NCBI GenBank assembly: GCA_905233935.1 | Contig: CAJOFU010000011.1 | Span: 1-41,591, forward strand | Reading direction: 5' to 3' | Source of the DNA: Paludibacteraceae bacterium | Lineage (GTDB): Bacteria; Bacteroidota; Bacteroidia; Bacteroidales; Paludibacteraceae | DNA: 41,591 nt | Part shown: in pieces, positions 32,726 to 41,527 of the stretch | Layout of the letters: every line of letters begins with the position of its first letter | Numbering within the stretch: position 1 is the stretch's first letter | Position numbers and translations under genes: made by a program | Notes under the pieces: generated by a model | Database searches by the model: none | What the model was told of the DNA's origin: nothing | What the model saw: only the letters and a program-made list of their open reading frames with translations

Positions 32726-33850
32726 TTAGAGGGTCAACCCGTTTATCACCTCAACCACGTACTCCATCTGCTCCTGGCTCATGCACGGACTAATCGGCAG
32801 ACTCAGTTCGTCGTCAGCCAACGCTTCTGTAATAGGCAGACGCAACTGCGGCACGTTCCAAGCCTCCTTGGCGTAGCACTCCTGTTTGTGCGGAGCAATA
32901 GGGTAATGTATCACGGTTCCGATACCTTTCTCAGCCAGATAGTCATGCAACGCATCACGTTTGCCATTCTTGACGATGACGGGGAAGAGGTGATAGACAT
33001 TATGTGCATCGTCAAGTCGTTGAGGCAGTTCAATCAGTGGATTGTTGATGTGCTCATAGTAGAATGCAGCCACCTGCTGACGACGCTTGATATCTTCATC
33101 CAGATATTTCAGTTTTACATCCAGTATAGCCGCTTGTATCTCATCCAGACGACTATTTCTACCGCAGTATTTGAATACGTACTTCTTCTGGCTGCCATAG
33201 TTCGCCAACGCACGCACGGCTGCAGCCAGTTCGGGATCATTCGTCGTCACCGCTCCGGCATCGCCCAATGCACCGAGGTTCTTGCCCGGGTAGAACGAAT
33301 GACCTGCCGCATCGCCTATGCCACCCGTTCGCTTGCCTTGCCACGTGCAACCATGTGCTTGCGCGTTATCTTCAACGAGCTTGAGATGATACTTTTTGCA
33401 CAGCGCTGCAATCGTTTCCGTCATGGCATTTCGTCCGTACAGGTGCACGATACAGATCGCTTTTGTACGTTCGGTGATAGCCGCCTCGATGAGAGCGTCA
33501 TCTATCTCCAGCGTATCGCGTCGCGGCTCAACCAGCACGGGTTTCAAGCCGTTTTCGGTAATACCGAGGATGGTGGCTATATACGTGTTGGCAGGTACGA
33601 TCACCTCGTCACCCGGCTGCATCACGCCCAGTTCAATATACGCACGCCAGATCCAAATCAAGGCATCCAAACCATTGGCACAACCGATGCAGTACGGACT
33701 GCCGATATACTCGGCATAATGCTGTTCAAAGACTTCGTTCTCCTTGCCTTGCAGATACCATCCGCTGTCAATCACCCGGCGAGCCGCCTGGCGAATCTCT
33801 TCGCCGTGCATCGCTGTTACATCATGTAAACTCAAAAAAGGTACGTTCAT
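32726..33850 (-). CDS. DegT/DnrJ/EryC1/StrS sugar aminotransferase
   Basis: 374 residues, PLP dependent. The cofactor lysine is Lys190 in [27 protein letters not shown] and [10 protein letters not shown] provide other PLP contacts, and [16 protein letters not shown] the conserved Arg loop. Such enzymes aminate nucleotide-linked keto sugars for surface polysaccharides; the sequence is close in feel to dTDP-3-amino-3,6-dideoxyhexose (FdtB/QdtB-type) transaminases, but no other sugar nucleotide genes lie near. It follows the permease gene by 33 bp and converges on the phytase-like gene with 11 bp between stops. Confidence 0.88.
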   Translation of the reverse strand: MNVPFLSLHDVTAMHGEEIRQAARRVIDSGWYLQGKENEVFEQHYAEYIGSPYCIGCANGLDALIWIWRAYIELGVMQPGDEVIVPANTYIATILGITENGLKPVLVEPRRDTLEIDDALIEAAITERTKAICIVHLYGRNAMTETIAALCKKYHLKLVEDNAQAHGCTWQGKRTGGIGDAAGHSFYPGKNLGALGDAGAVTTNDPELAAAVRALANYGSQKKYVFKYCGRNSRLDEIQAAILDVKLKYLDEDIKRRQQVAAFYYEHINNPLIELPQRLDDAHNVYHLFPVIVKNGKRDALHDYLAEKGIGTVIHYPIAPHKQECYAKEAWNVPQLRLPITEALADDELSLPISPCMSQEQMEYVVEVINGLTL

Positions 33851-33883
33851 ATCTTACTGTTTGTTAAAATGTTACGTATTGTT

Positions 33884-35164
33884 TTATGCCGTCACCACTT
33901 CAGGCTGCGGAAGCGGATTATTGCGGTTTCTGCGTCGCTCGCGCAGATACTCGGCATTGATCTTCTTGTCATGGAAATATCCACCGATAAACAGGTGCAG
34001 ACAGGTTAAGAGGAAATACCCTCCGGCAAGTATCCACAGTGCGATATACTCCTTGGCTGTTGTCTCGAGCGTTGCGCCCATCGAATTGATATGCAGGAAT
34101 CCGTGTACACCCCACGTGTAGGGGAAGAAGTAACTCAGATATCGCCATGCATCAGGCAACATCTGTTGCGGCCAGCTTACTCCGGCTATGAACAAAAAGA
34201 TCAGCGACGAGGAGATCAGTACCACCATACCGCTCTCACGGTTACGGGTGAACACGCTCACGCTCATCGAGAAGTAGATTACTGCCAGCAGATACGGCAC
34301 AAGCAGTTTCAATATCAGTACCGGGTCGCCTATATGCGGCAGTCCGAACAGTCGCGGCACGCCGAGCAGCACCAATGCACCCAACGCATAATATATCAGG
34401 AAATACGCGGCAGATCTGCCGATGGCTATACGCAGCACGCTCGAGCTGCGCCGTCTGCCGGGCAAGAGGTACAATTCGTTGTTCTCTTCACGTGCCGTAC
34501 CGGCTAACATACAGATGCCGAAGAACAACGTCTGATGCAGAATAAGCATCAGCACTGCCGGTATAAGAAACGAAGCATAACCGCCGCTCTCGCAGAATAG
34601 GGCGGTTTCGGTATAAGGCGCTGCCTGAACGAGCATCCACGAGAATTTCTTGTCCATACCCATTGCCTGATAACGGTCAACCTGGATGCGGCTCATGTCT
34701 TCCAGCATCACGCGGTTGCAACTCAGATAGACGGCTTTCATGTACAAGAACGACGACATGTCGCAGTACAGCGATATATGCGCAGACTTCAAGCCGGTGT
34801 TCAGGCACTGGGCAAAATCCGATGGGAAGTAAATGATTCCGTGAATCTTCTGCGCTCGCATCAGTTGCTCGGCTTCCGCCATCGATGTGCAGTAATGGGT
34901 AATCTTGATGTCCGGCGAGGCACTCCATTTGTGCAGGAACGCACGGCTCTCCTGGCTGCCACTCATATCGACTACTGCCACCGGCACATTCTCCACATTA
35001 TCTTTCCAATAGATGAAGTTGTACAGGATCGGGTACGCCAATGTGGCAACGAAGAAGATCACCACCACACCCGCGTCACCGAAGATGCGCCGGAGTTCCC
35101 AGACGAACACCCGCCACGTCTCCTTGACCTTAATCCATTGGCTATTTAAATATCGTGTGATCAT
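33884..35164 (-). CDS. ABC-2 type transporter permease (second of two)
   Basis: About 426 residues. A first membrane helix (VVVIFFVATLAYPILYNFIY), a large periplasmic domain of about 180 residues (VPVAVVDMSGSQESRAFLHK...), then five more helices including FLIPAVLMLILHQTLFFGIC and VVLISSSLIFLFIAGVSWP, the YbhR/YbhS-like arrangement. Works with the HlyD, TolC and partner permease in one operon as a putative efflux system. An alternative GTG start four codons upstream (35176) lies inside the AATCTGTGAAC repeat; I prefer ATG 35164. The C-terminus ends in an unusual basic, Asn-rich tail (REREERRRNRNNP-like). Confidence 0.85.
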   Translation of the reverse strand: MITRYLNSQWIKVKETWRVFVWELRRIFGDAGVVVIFFVATLAYPILYNFIYWKDNVENVPVAVVDMSGSQESRAFLHKWSASPDIKITHYCTSMAEAEQLMRAQKIHGIIYFPSDFAQCLNTGLKSAHISLYCDMSSFLYMKAVYLSCNRVMLEDMSRIQVDRYQAMGMDKKFSWMLVQAAPYTETALFCESGGYASFLIPAVLMLILHQTLFFGICMLAGTAREENNELYLLPGRRRSSSVLRIAIGRSAAYFLIYYALGALVLLGVPRLFGLPHIGDPVLILKLLVPYLLAVIYFSMSVSVFTRNRESGMVVLISSSLIFLFIAGVSWPQQMLPDAWRYLSYFFPYTWGVHGFLHINSMGATLETTAKEYIALWILAGGYFLLTCLHLFIGGYFHDKKINAEYLRERRRNRNNPLPQPEVVTA

Positions 35165-35170
35165 TGTTTT

Positions 35171-35200
35171 GTTCACAGATTAATCAGATTAAACAGATTG
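35171..35200 (-). repeat. AATCTG oligomeric repeat between the two permeases
   Basis: On the reverse strand three AATCTG-type units ending in AATCTGTGAAC, matching the repeat at 28675-28704. It provides an in-frame GTG at 35176 for the downstream permease. Confidence 0.8.
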
Positions 35201-35206
35201 CAATGA

Positions 35207-36382
35207 CTACTTAAGAGGATAGCTATTGTAGATCATTGCGTTGTGCAACCTGCGATTCACCAGCAGCGTAAACAGGAAGAATCCTGCCAGACTGAGCATC
35301 GGGATGATCGTGTTCTCTATCGGACCAGCCATCAATGCTTCGTTGACGTAGATCTTGTAGTAATGCCTAAGCGGTATGAGCCAAGTCCACGCCTTGAATA
35401 CCGACAACATGTTCATCACCGGGTAGGTGAATCCCGACAGCGAGAAGCCTAACATGCCGTACAACGCGCCTATACTAATAGCATCACGCAGTGTAGGCAA
35501 CGCACCGATGATCGTGATTGCCATCGATTCCATGGCAAACACCAGCATCACTATAGCCAGCATCATCCTTCCGGACGAACCCATTACGGGGAAGTGCAGG
35601 AAGCGGAACAGAATAACATTGCAACTGATACCCAACACGATATAAATGATCGTATAAGGTATAAGCTTGCCAATCAGCGCCACAGTGTAGTTGCCACCGG
35701 CTACCTCCAGCCACTCGTTCGAGGTCTTCATTTTCAGTTCAAAACCGATGGCGAAGATCGTAAGCATCAGCACGATGATGGCTAATATGCCCGGCAGGAT
35801 GGTCGATACAAGGTAGATGGCATAGTTGCCCCACGGGTTGGCTATCAGGTGCGCAGAAATCGCTATAGGCTGAATACGCTCCATGATCAGATGATCCGGC
35901 AGACCTTTCTTCCGCAGCACCTCGCGCTGGAATGCACCGGAGGTGAGGTTACACATCGTCAGCAACTGCTTGTACGCAGTGTTCGCACCTACGGTGTAGG
36001 CGTTATTGACGTAGAAGTGCAGCGTCGGTTGCTTGAAGCTGGCGATGTCTGCATAGAAACCGTCAGGTATCTCCAATATGCCAAACACCTCACCCTTCTG
36101 CATAGCGAGCCGTGCGTCTGCAAAGTTCGGCGTGATCAGGGCTATCTGCACGGATTGTGTGGCGTTGGTCTCATGACACAAGCGGCGCGAGATAGACGAC
36201 TGATCCTTGTCAACCACCGCTACCGGCATCCTTTCGGGTGCACCGCGCTTCATGATGCTCAGGAAAAAGAACGTACACAACGCCATCACGCCTATCGACG
36301 CAAACAGATACAACGGACGCAACAGCATTCTACCTATCTCACGACGCGTAACCTTCCATATATTTTGGAAAATCTGTTTCAT
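35207..36382 (-). CDS. ABC-2 type transporter permease (first of two)
   Basis: 391 residues, same layout as its neighbour: one helix (YLFASIGVMALCTFFFLSIM), a periplasmic domain (MPVAVVDKDQSSISRRLCHE...), and five later helices (IYLVSTILPGILAIIVLML, MMLAIVMLVFAMESMAITII, LYGMLGFSLSGFTYPVMN). The paired paralogous permeases presumably form a heterodimer. No ATP-binding cassette gene accompanies them in the window. 35 bp separate it from hlyD, mostly occupied by the palindrome at 36391-36410. Confidence 0.87.
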   Translation of the reverse strand: MKQIFQNIWKVTRREIGRMLLRPLYLFASIGVMALCTFFFLSIMKRGAPERMPVAVVDKDQSSISRRLCHETNATQSVQIALITPNFADARLAMQKGEVFGILEIPDGFYADIASFKQPTLHFYVNNAYTVGANTAYKQLLTMCNLTSGAFQREVLRKKGLPDHLIMERIQPIAISAHLIANPWGNYAIYLVSTILPGILAIIVLMLTIFAIGFELKMKTSNEWLEVAGGNYTVALIGKLIPYTIIYIVLGISCNVILFRFLHFPVMGSSGRMMLAIVMLVFAMESMAITIIGALPTLRDAISIGALYGMLGFSLSGFTYPVMNMLSVFKAWTWLIPLRHYYKIYVNEALMAGPIENTIIPMLSLAGFFLFTLLVNRRLHNAMIYNSYPLK

Positions 36383-36385
36383 GAT

Positions 36386-36411
36386 TCAGTATCCGCCAAT
36401 AATGGCGGATG
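36386..36411. repeat. Palindromic repeat, copy 1
   Basis: TTCAGT then ATCCGCCA (36391-36398), 4-nt loop, TGGCGGAT (36403-36410), then G. Copy 2 lies at 39051-39077 with only two or three differences. It sits between hlyD and the first permease. Confidence 0.85.
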
Positions 36412-36417
36412 TAATAA

Positions 36418-37446
36418 TTACTTCTGAATGATGATGGTTGGATGGCTGCGGGTAATCTTCTCGCGTACAACGATAGCAGTCATACCCGGGCGCAGGTCTT
36501 GGATGGGTTTGAGCGGACGAGCCTTGACATCAAACGTGCGCACGTCGTATTGTCCGTTCTGTTTTGTTGCGCGCCATGTAGCGTACGTTCCCATCGCCTT
36601 GATGTAGGTCACCTCAACAGGATAGAGTTCGTTGCCCAGAGCAGGAATACGTACCTGCAGGTTCGTGCCCACCTTGATGTCTTGCAACATATCTTCGCGT
36701 ACGGCAAAACTGAACCATGCATCGTTCAGATCAACCACCGACATAACGGGGCTACCCTGCCCTACGAGTTCGCCGGTCTTCGGGAAACGCTCAGCCACCT
36801 CGCCGTCGATAGGCGATGTCAGGTAACGCTCGGCACGTGCCAGCTCGATCTCCTGGATCACACCGTCCACCTTGGCTACCTGAGCCTCGGCTGCAGCCTT
36901 GTCCTCTTCACGCGCACCCCTCAGTGCCATGTCATACTGGCTCTTGGCGGCTTTGACGGTTGCCTTGGCGGCATTGTACTGCGCCTCAACCTCGTCTTTC
37001 TTCTGCGCACTGACTACACCGCGCTCATACAGACGTGCCACACGCTCGTAACTCTTGCGGTAGATCTCTTCACCCGCCTTGGCTTTCTGCCACATCTCAT
37101 AAGCACCTACAATCTGCTCGCGGCGTGCACCGTTCTTGGCTTTCTGGTTCACCGACTCAGCCATCTCTCGGGCGGCTTGAGCCTGAGCCATCTTGGCTTC
37201 TACTTCCGGCGAATAGATAACTACCACCGTGTCACCTTTCTTGACATGATCGCCTTCCTCTACAAGGAACATCTCTATACGTCCGGGAACCTTGCCGGAT
37301 ATACGGTATTCGGAAGCTTCCGCCTCGCCGGTGATCAGCACCTCTTCCTCTTTCAGGGCAAACACGCCCACCAGAGCCACAATCACTACCACCGCTAACA
37401 TTGCGCCCAGCCCTAACAGCAGGCTGCCTTTCTTATCTTCTTTCAT
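36418..37446 (-). CDS. HlyD-family periplasmic adaptor subunit
   Basis: 342 residues: one N-terminal membrane helix (LGAMLAVVVIVALVGVFAL), a lipoyl/barrel-sandwich half (YRISGKVPGRIEMFLVEEGD followed by HVKKGDTVVVI), a long coiled-coil hairpin (about residues 85-200, KAKAGEEIYRKSYERVARLY), the second lipoyl half (YLTSPIDGEVAERFPKTGEL) and beta-barrel domain. It links inner-membrane permeases to a TolC duct. Located between tolC and the permeases in the order expected for a tripartite pump. Confidence 0.92.
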   Translation of the reverse strand: MKEDKKGSLLLGLGAMLAVVVIVALVGVFALKEEEVLITGEAEASEYRISGKVPGRIEMFLVEEGDHVKKGDTVVVIYSPEVEAKMAQAQAAREMAESVNQKAKNGARREQIVGAYEMWQKAKAGEEIYRKSYERVARLYERGVVSAQKKDEVEAQYNAAKATVKAAKSQYDMALRGAREEDKAAAEAQVAKVDGVIQEIELARAERYLTSPIDGEVAERFPKTGELVGQGSPVMSVVDLNDAWFSFAVREDMLQDIKVGTNLQVRIPALGNELYPVEVTYIKAMGTYATWRATKQNGQYDVRTFDVKARPLKPIQDLRPGMTAIVVREKITRSHPTIIIQK

Positions 37447-37452
37447 ATTCTC

Positions 37453-37513
37453 TTTTGTCTTTTGTCTATTGTCTTTTGTCTATTGTCTTTTGTCTATTGT
37501 CTTTTGTCTATTC
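37453..37513. repeat. 14-bp tandem repeat TTTTGTCTATTGTC with the tolC stop
   Basis: Four and a half head-to-tail copies of TTTTGTCTATTGTC fill the gap between tolC and hlyD. The tolC TAG (37508-37510, reverse strand) lies within the last copy. Confidence 0.92.
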
Positions 37514-39049
37514 AAGCGTGTTGGTAAACCGCTTGAATTTTGTTTCTGCCACTTGTGCTTCAACCATGGCATCTATATGGTCGGCACATGCTGCCTGCCA
37601 TGCGGTCTGCGCCTGCATCAGGTCGGATGCTGTTGCCATGCCGGCATCAAACGCCTCCTGCGCAAACCGCAGCACTTCCTCGGCATTCTTGATCTGCATC
37701 TCGGTCATCGCCACTTTCTGCTGCGCTTCCAGCACTTTCTGGTTTGCCTGTGTTACCTGCAAGGTCAGCAGCTCTTTGGCTTCGTCACGCTTGAGGGCAA
37801 CAAGGTTCGCCTCGTGCTTGGCGGCTTTCAACCGGAGTATATCGTCGGCGTGAGCGATAGGTATATTCACCACTACACCTGCCGAGAAGAATCCCGTACC
37901 CTTCCAGTCGTTGGAGAAGCCGTTGTCCAGATTCGGGTTGGTGTAGATGTAGTTAGCCTGCGCCATGATGTTCGGCTGCAAACCGGCTGACATAAGGCGC
38001 ACGTTGGATTTGGCAACCTTTTCGGCAGCGTCCAGCAGTTGGATCTCCGAGCGCGAATTGATCAGATCGTCCGTTACGTTGAGTGTGTCATGCAGTTGGA
38101 TATCGTCCAAGCCCTGATCATCCAGCACAAACTCCGTGTGCAGCGGCAGACCGATGATCTGGCACAATGCCATCTTCGACAGCACCAGACCGTTCTCGGC
38201 TTGCATCTTCTTCACCTCGGCGTCACCGCGTTTGGCTTTCACCTTCAGCAGGTCGGATTGTGTAGCCAACCCTTCCTTTACCAGTTCGGTTACATTGTTC
38301 TCGAGCGTAACCAACAGGTCATAATACTGATTAGCAAGCCGTTTCTTGTGCTCAACGTTCACCACGCGCCAATAGGCTTCGTCAACCGAGAGGATGATGT
38401 CATGCTTCTTGCTGTCAGCCTCAATCTCGGCTACATCTTTCGCCGTCGTGGCAATATCATACAACGCTTTCAGGCGTCCGCCCACATAGATAGGCTGCGT
38501 CAGACCAACCTGCCCTATTACCACGTGCGTCAGATCCGGATGCAGGGCACGATAGAGTTCCTGATAGGCATTAGCTATCATTCCTCCCACCTCGGCACCC
38601 AAGGCGTTCACACGTGCGTGAGCATCGGGTAAGGTACGCGTGTCTTGGCTGAGTTGGTTAAACAACGACGTCTCGCTCCACTCAAACGAACCCGTACCGT
38701 CCGCACCGACACGTGCCGTACCAAAACTCGTTTGCAACTCATTACTGAGTATCGCGGGCGACTTGCTGTTCCACATATACGAGGCATTCACGCTCAACTT
38801 CGGGAACATTGCCGCCAATGCTGCCTGCTGATGCAAGCGCGCTGCCTCCAGCGACTCCTGACGCATCTCCGTGTTATGCGATGCTTCCATTGCCATCTGT
38901 CGGCATTGCTGCAAGGTGTAGGTCGGCACAATCATAGATTGCGTAGCCGATGAGCCGGGGGCTTCACTAACTACGCCCTGCGCCCACACACTGCCCGCAA
39001 TCAGCAGGGTCAATACTATAGTATGTATTTTTGATATCATAATCGTCAT
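37508..39049 (-). CDS. TolC-family outer membrane efflux protein
   Basis: About 513 residues: signal peptide (KIHTIVLTLLIAGSVWA-Q), then two TolC/OEP repeats of long helices, QQCRQMAMEASHNTEMRQES at the start, GQVGLTQPIYVGGRLKALYD (beta strands into the first barrel segment), VDEAYWRVVNVEHKKRLANQ, and a second half ending FKRFTNTLE. It forms the outer-membrane duct of the pump with HlyD and the permeases. The reading frame extends to a TTG inside the palindrome at 39055-39076, but ATG 39049 or 39040 gives a better signal peptide. Confidence 0.92.
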   Translation of the reverse strand: MTIMISKIHTIVLTLLIAGSVWAQGVVSEAPGSSATQSMIVPTYTLQQCRQMAMEASHNTEMRQESLEAARLHQQAALAAMFPKLSVNASYMWNSKSPAILSNELQTSFGTARVGADGTGSFEWSETSLFNQLSQDTRTLPDAHARVNALGAEVGGMIANAYQELYRALHPDLTHVVIGQVGLTQPIYVGGRLKALYDIATTAKDVAEIEADSKKHDIILSVDEAYWRVVNVEHKKRLANQYYDLLVTLENNVTELVKEGLATQSDLLKVKAKRGDAEVKKMQAENGLVLSKMALCQIIGLPLHTEFVLDDQGLDDIQLHDTLNVTDDLINSRSEIQLLDAAEKVAKSNVRLMSAGLQPNIMAQANYIYTNPNLDNGFSNDWKGTGFFSAGVVVNIPIAHADDILRLKAAKHEANLVALKRDEAKELLTLQVTQANQKVLEAQQKVAMTEMQIKNAEEVLRFAQEAFDAGMATASDLMQAQTAWQAACADHIDAMVEAQVAETKFKRFTNTLE

Positions 39050-39050
39050 T

Positions 39051-39077
39051 TCAGCATCCGCCAATCATGGCGGATGA
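39051..39077. repeat. Palindromic repeat, copy 2
   Basis: TTCAG, CATCCGCCA (39055-39063), 4-nt loop, TGGCGGATG (39068-39076). Same element and orientation as 36386-36411; the two bracket tolC and hlyD. Confidence 0.85.
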
Positions 39078-39087
39078 AACTACTGTT

Positions 39088-39651
39088 TTAGTTCTTTTTT
39101 GCGAGGCTACGTATCCCCTTCCCACGCAGCGTACGCTCCGTCGATTGCGAATCGCCGTTGTACTCCAAGGTGAACACAAGGTTGTTGTCATATACATCGG
39201 CAAAACCACGCACCGTAATGTCAAACACCTCGTACTCGTGGCGGGTGTAAGGAATGATCGTATCCTTGCTCAGGATGCCCACGCCAAGAGTGATCGTGTC
39301 ATAGTAAGTCACATCCAGAGGCACTTCCAGCGTACGGGTGTAAGGATTGAAGTTCAATCGTTTGCCGTTCATCTTGCCGCGCGTAACAATCACGTCGCCG
39401 TTCAGCTGGTCGATGGTCAGCAACACGCTGTCGCCATCATGCAGACTCACTACTTCCAGCGCACCCGACTCATTGTCCAGATTTGCCACAAGCGTGTCGG
39501 CTTTGGTTGCACCTGCATAGTTCTCTTCCAACGTCACCTTGCCGGTGGTCTTGTAACGATAAGCGCCCTTGGCACCACGTACATCACTGCTGTCCGAGCA
39601 GGCAATCATACACAGCACTGCTCCTAAAAGTATAAAAAATTTCGATTTCAT
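39088..39651 (-). CDS. Putative lipoprotein of unknown function
   Basis: 187 residues from ATG 39651, which places a lipobox (ILLGAVLCMIAC) right after the basic start; the frame reaches another ATG 11 codons upstream. Mature part is beta-rich with the pattern TTGKVTLEENY, DGDSVLLTIDQLNG, DVIVTRGKMNGKRLNF and DVYDNNLVFTLEYNG. I do not recognise the family. It lies directly upstream of tolC with 38 bp between, so it is probably part of the efflux operon, perhaps an accessory outer-membrane or periplasmic lipoprotein. Confidence 0.75.
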   Translation of the reverse strand: MKSKFFILLGAVLCMIACSDSSDVRGAKGAYRYKTTGKVTLEENYAGATKADTLVANLDNESGALEVVSLHDGDSVLLTIDQLNGDVIVTRGKMNGKRLNFNPYTRTLEVPLDVTYYDTITLGVGILSKDTIIPYTRHEYEVFDITVRGFADVYDNNLVFTLEYNGDSQSTERTLRGKGIRSLAKKN

Positions 39652-39685
39652 TATGTTTATAGTTTTAATATTTATAATATTCATT

Positions 39686-39718
39686 GTTTTCGTTTAATTC
39701 GCTTAATTCGTGAACAAC
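39686..39718 (+). repeat. TTAATTCG oligomeric repeat
   Basis: GTTTAATTCGCTTAATTCG followed by TGAAC: units similar in structure to the AATCTG repeats at 28675 and 35171, all ending in GTGAAC or CGTGAAC. It separates the lipoprotein gene from the truncated TonB receptor. Confidence 0.7.
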
Positions 39719-39724
39719 ATATAG

Positions 39725-41527
39725 CTACTCCGGCTGATCAGCCTTATCGTGGTTGAGGTTGTCATTGAACTTGTGGGAGTAGGTCGCCTGCAGGTGGTGG
39801 GCCTTGGTCAGTCCGAGGTCTTCGTTCACCAGCCGTCCGCTGACGGGGTCGCGGTAGAAGTAGGCATCGAGTTTCTCCACCATCGAGTGCAGGCCGTAGC
39901 CCAGCGAGATGCTACCGCCGTCGTAGGGCTGCCACTTCATGCTGGCACGCGGCTCGACAGAAAAATCCTTCGACAGCAGGAAGTAGTTGGCTGCCACGCC
40001 TAAGGACATGCTGAACTTGTCGCTCAGCGTGAGCAGGTTCTGCCAGAAAGCACTGGCCAGACCCGTATTGTCCTTCATGTCGGTGTAGGTCTGCATGGTC
40101 GATGGGTCGGCATAGAGATAATCTACAGATTGGTATCTGAGGTCGAAGAAGCGGTGGGAGTATTCGGCACCGAACTGCGTGAGCCACTTGCCGCTGACCT
40201 GCTTCGACAGCTCGGTATTGAACAGCAGGCGGTCCTCATTCTGCTTCTGATGGCTGAAGAGGTACTGCTTCTCAGGCTCCTCGTAGGCCAGCGGGGTAGT
40301 GAGCACGCCGTTGGCATCGCGCTGCAGGCCGAAGTAGTAGTTGTGCATGGTGATATGCTGCATGTTGTAGGCCGCCGTAGTGCGCCATGTCCACTTGTTG
40401 CCCAAGTGAATCTTGTGCGAAACGCCCGCCAGCAACTGCGTCATGTCGCCGTCGTTGTTCGAGGCATCGTAGGCCGAGTGCGTGTCCTCTAAGGCCATGC
40501 GCTCGTCGTGCGTCTTGTCGAGCAGAGCCAGGCCGAACACAGAGAAGGTTCCTGCGCTCCGAGTAGGCAGGTTCAGCTTCCACGAGAAGTCTTGGAAGGC
40601 AAGGTGCTCACCGTCGGTGTCAACCAGTCCCAGCTTGTCCACGAGCGAAGTGAAACCGTAGCGGTAGTTCACGATATAACTGGCGTTACTATTCTTTGAG
40701 AGCGGGCCTTCCAGCGTCAGTTCCTCAAAGGCCGAACCCAGTTGCAGGATATTTTCGTGCTTGGCGTTGTTACCGGGTCGCATCTTCACATCGAACACAC
40801 CGCTCAGGGCGTTCGAGTAGTTGGCGTTGAACGTCGATGTGAAGAAGTCGGAGTTGCCGATGACGTTGGAGTTGAGCGCCGACACCATGCCGAAGCCAGC
40901 CTCCCAGAGGTCGTTGAAGTGGTTGGGCGTAAATATCTGCACGCCCTCTAAGCGATACTGCATCGTTGTCGGCGCATGGCCGTGCACGGAGATGGCGCTG
41001 CTGTTGGCCGCTCCCGATATGCCCGGGTAGGCCGTCACCAGTCGGGCAGGGTCGTTGTAGCCACCAGCATAGCGCGAGGCTTCCTCCATCGACAGCATCA
41101 CGCCGCCGATGAGGGCCGTAGGATTGACGGTAGACGCCTTGTTCACGCGGGGCTTCACGACGACCTCGGCCAGCTCGCTTTTGTTCTCGCGCAGCTGGAT
41201 GTCTACCACTACTTCCTTTACACCAGCCACCAGCACCTCTTTCATCACGTTAGGCTCATAGCCTATGTAGGTCGTCTCAATGGTGTATCGTCCCGACTGG
41301 GGAATGTCGATGCGGAAGTTGCCGTCGGCGTCGCTGATGGTGCCGTTATCGGTCTCCACTACTTTGACGGTAGCTCCGATGAGTGCCTCGCCGCTGATGG
41401 CGTCGGTCACTGTGCCACGCAAAGTCTGTGCCTCCGCGGTCGTCATGCCGCCAAGGAAAAGAGTGGCGGCCATCACCCAGTTCTTGTTAAACAAGCGACC
41501 AAAGGTCGGAATCAGAATCTTTCTCAT
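39725..41527 (-). CDS. TonB-dependent receptor, C-terminally truncated
   Basis: 600 residues: signal peptide (to about residue 33, ending AEA-Q), a carboxypeptidase-regulatory-like beta domain (LRGTVTDAISGEALIGATVK), a plug domain (PARLVTAYPGISGAANSSAI, YRLEGVQIFTPNHFND) and the first part of a beta barrel. Relatives of this Bacteroidales family are normally about 750-800 residues; here the barrel stops after HHLQATYSHKFNDNLN with an unrelated tail HDKADQPE and a TAG. The last strands and the C-terminal aromatic residue needed for barrel assembly are missing, so the product is probably non-functional. Codon use appears somewhat richer in G+C than the neighbours. A rearrangement or an assembly join near 39750 could explain it. 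Confidence 0.85.
   Translation of the reverse strand: MRKILIPTFGRLFNKNWVMAATLFLGGMTTAEAQTLRGTVTDAISGEALIGATVKVVETDNGTISDADGNFRIDIPQSGRYTIETTYIGYEPNVMKEVLVAGVKEVVVDIQLRENKSELAEVVVKPRVNKASTVNPTALIGGVMLSMEEASRYAGGYNDPARLVTAYPGISGAANSSAISVHGHAPTTMQYRLEGVQIFTPNHFNDLWEAGFGMVSALNSNVIGNSDFFTSTFNANYSNALSGVFDVKMRPGNNAKHENILQLGSAFEELTLEGPLSKNSNASYIVNYRYGFTSLVDKLGLVDTDGEHLAFQDFSWKLNLPTRSAGTFSVFGLALLDKTHDERMALEDTHSAYDASNNDGDMTQLLAGVSHKIHLGNKWTWRTTAAYNMQHITMHNYYFGLQRDANGVLTTPLAYEEPEKQYLFSHQKQNEDRLLFNTELSKQVSGKWLTQFGAEYSHRFFDLRYQSVDYLYADPSTMQTYTDMKDNTGLASAFWQNLLTLSDKFSMSLGVAANYFLLSKDFSVEPRASMKWQPYDGGSISLGYGLHSMVEKLDAYFYRDPVSGRLVNEDLGLTKAHHLQATYSHKFNDNLNHDKADQPE

Noticed and set aside
39040..39076. tolC start provided by the palindrome.
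   Set aside because: The extra frame opens with TTG inside the palindrome, but two ATG codons just downstream give a proper signal peptide.
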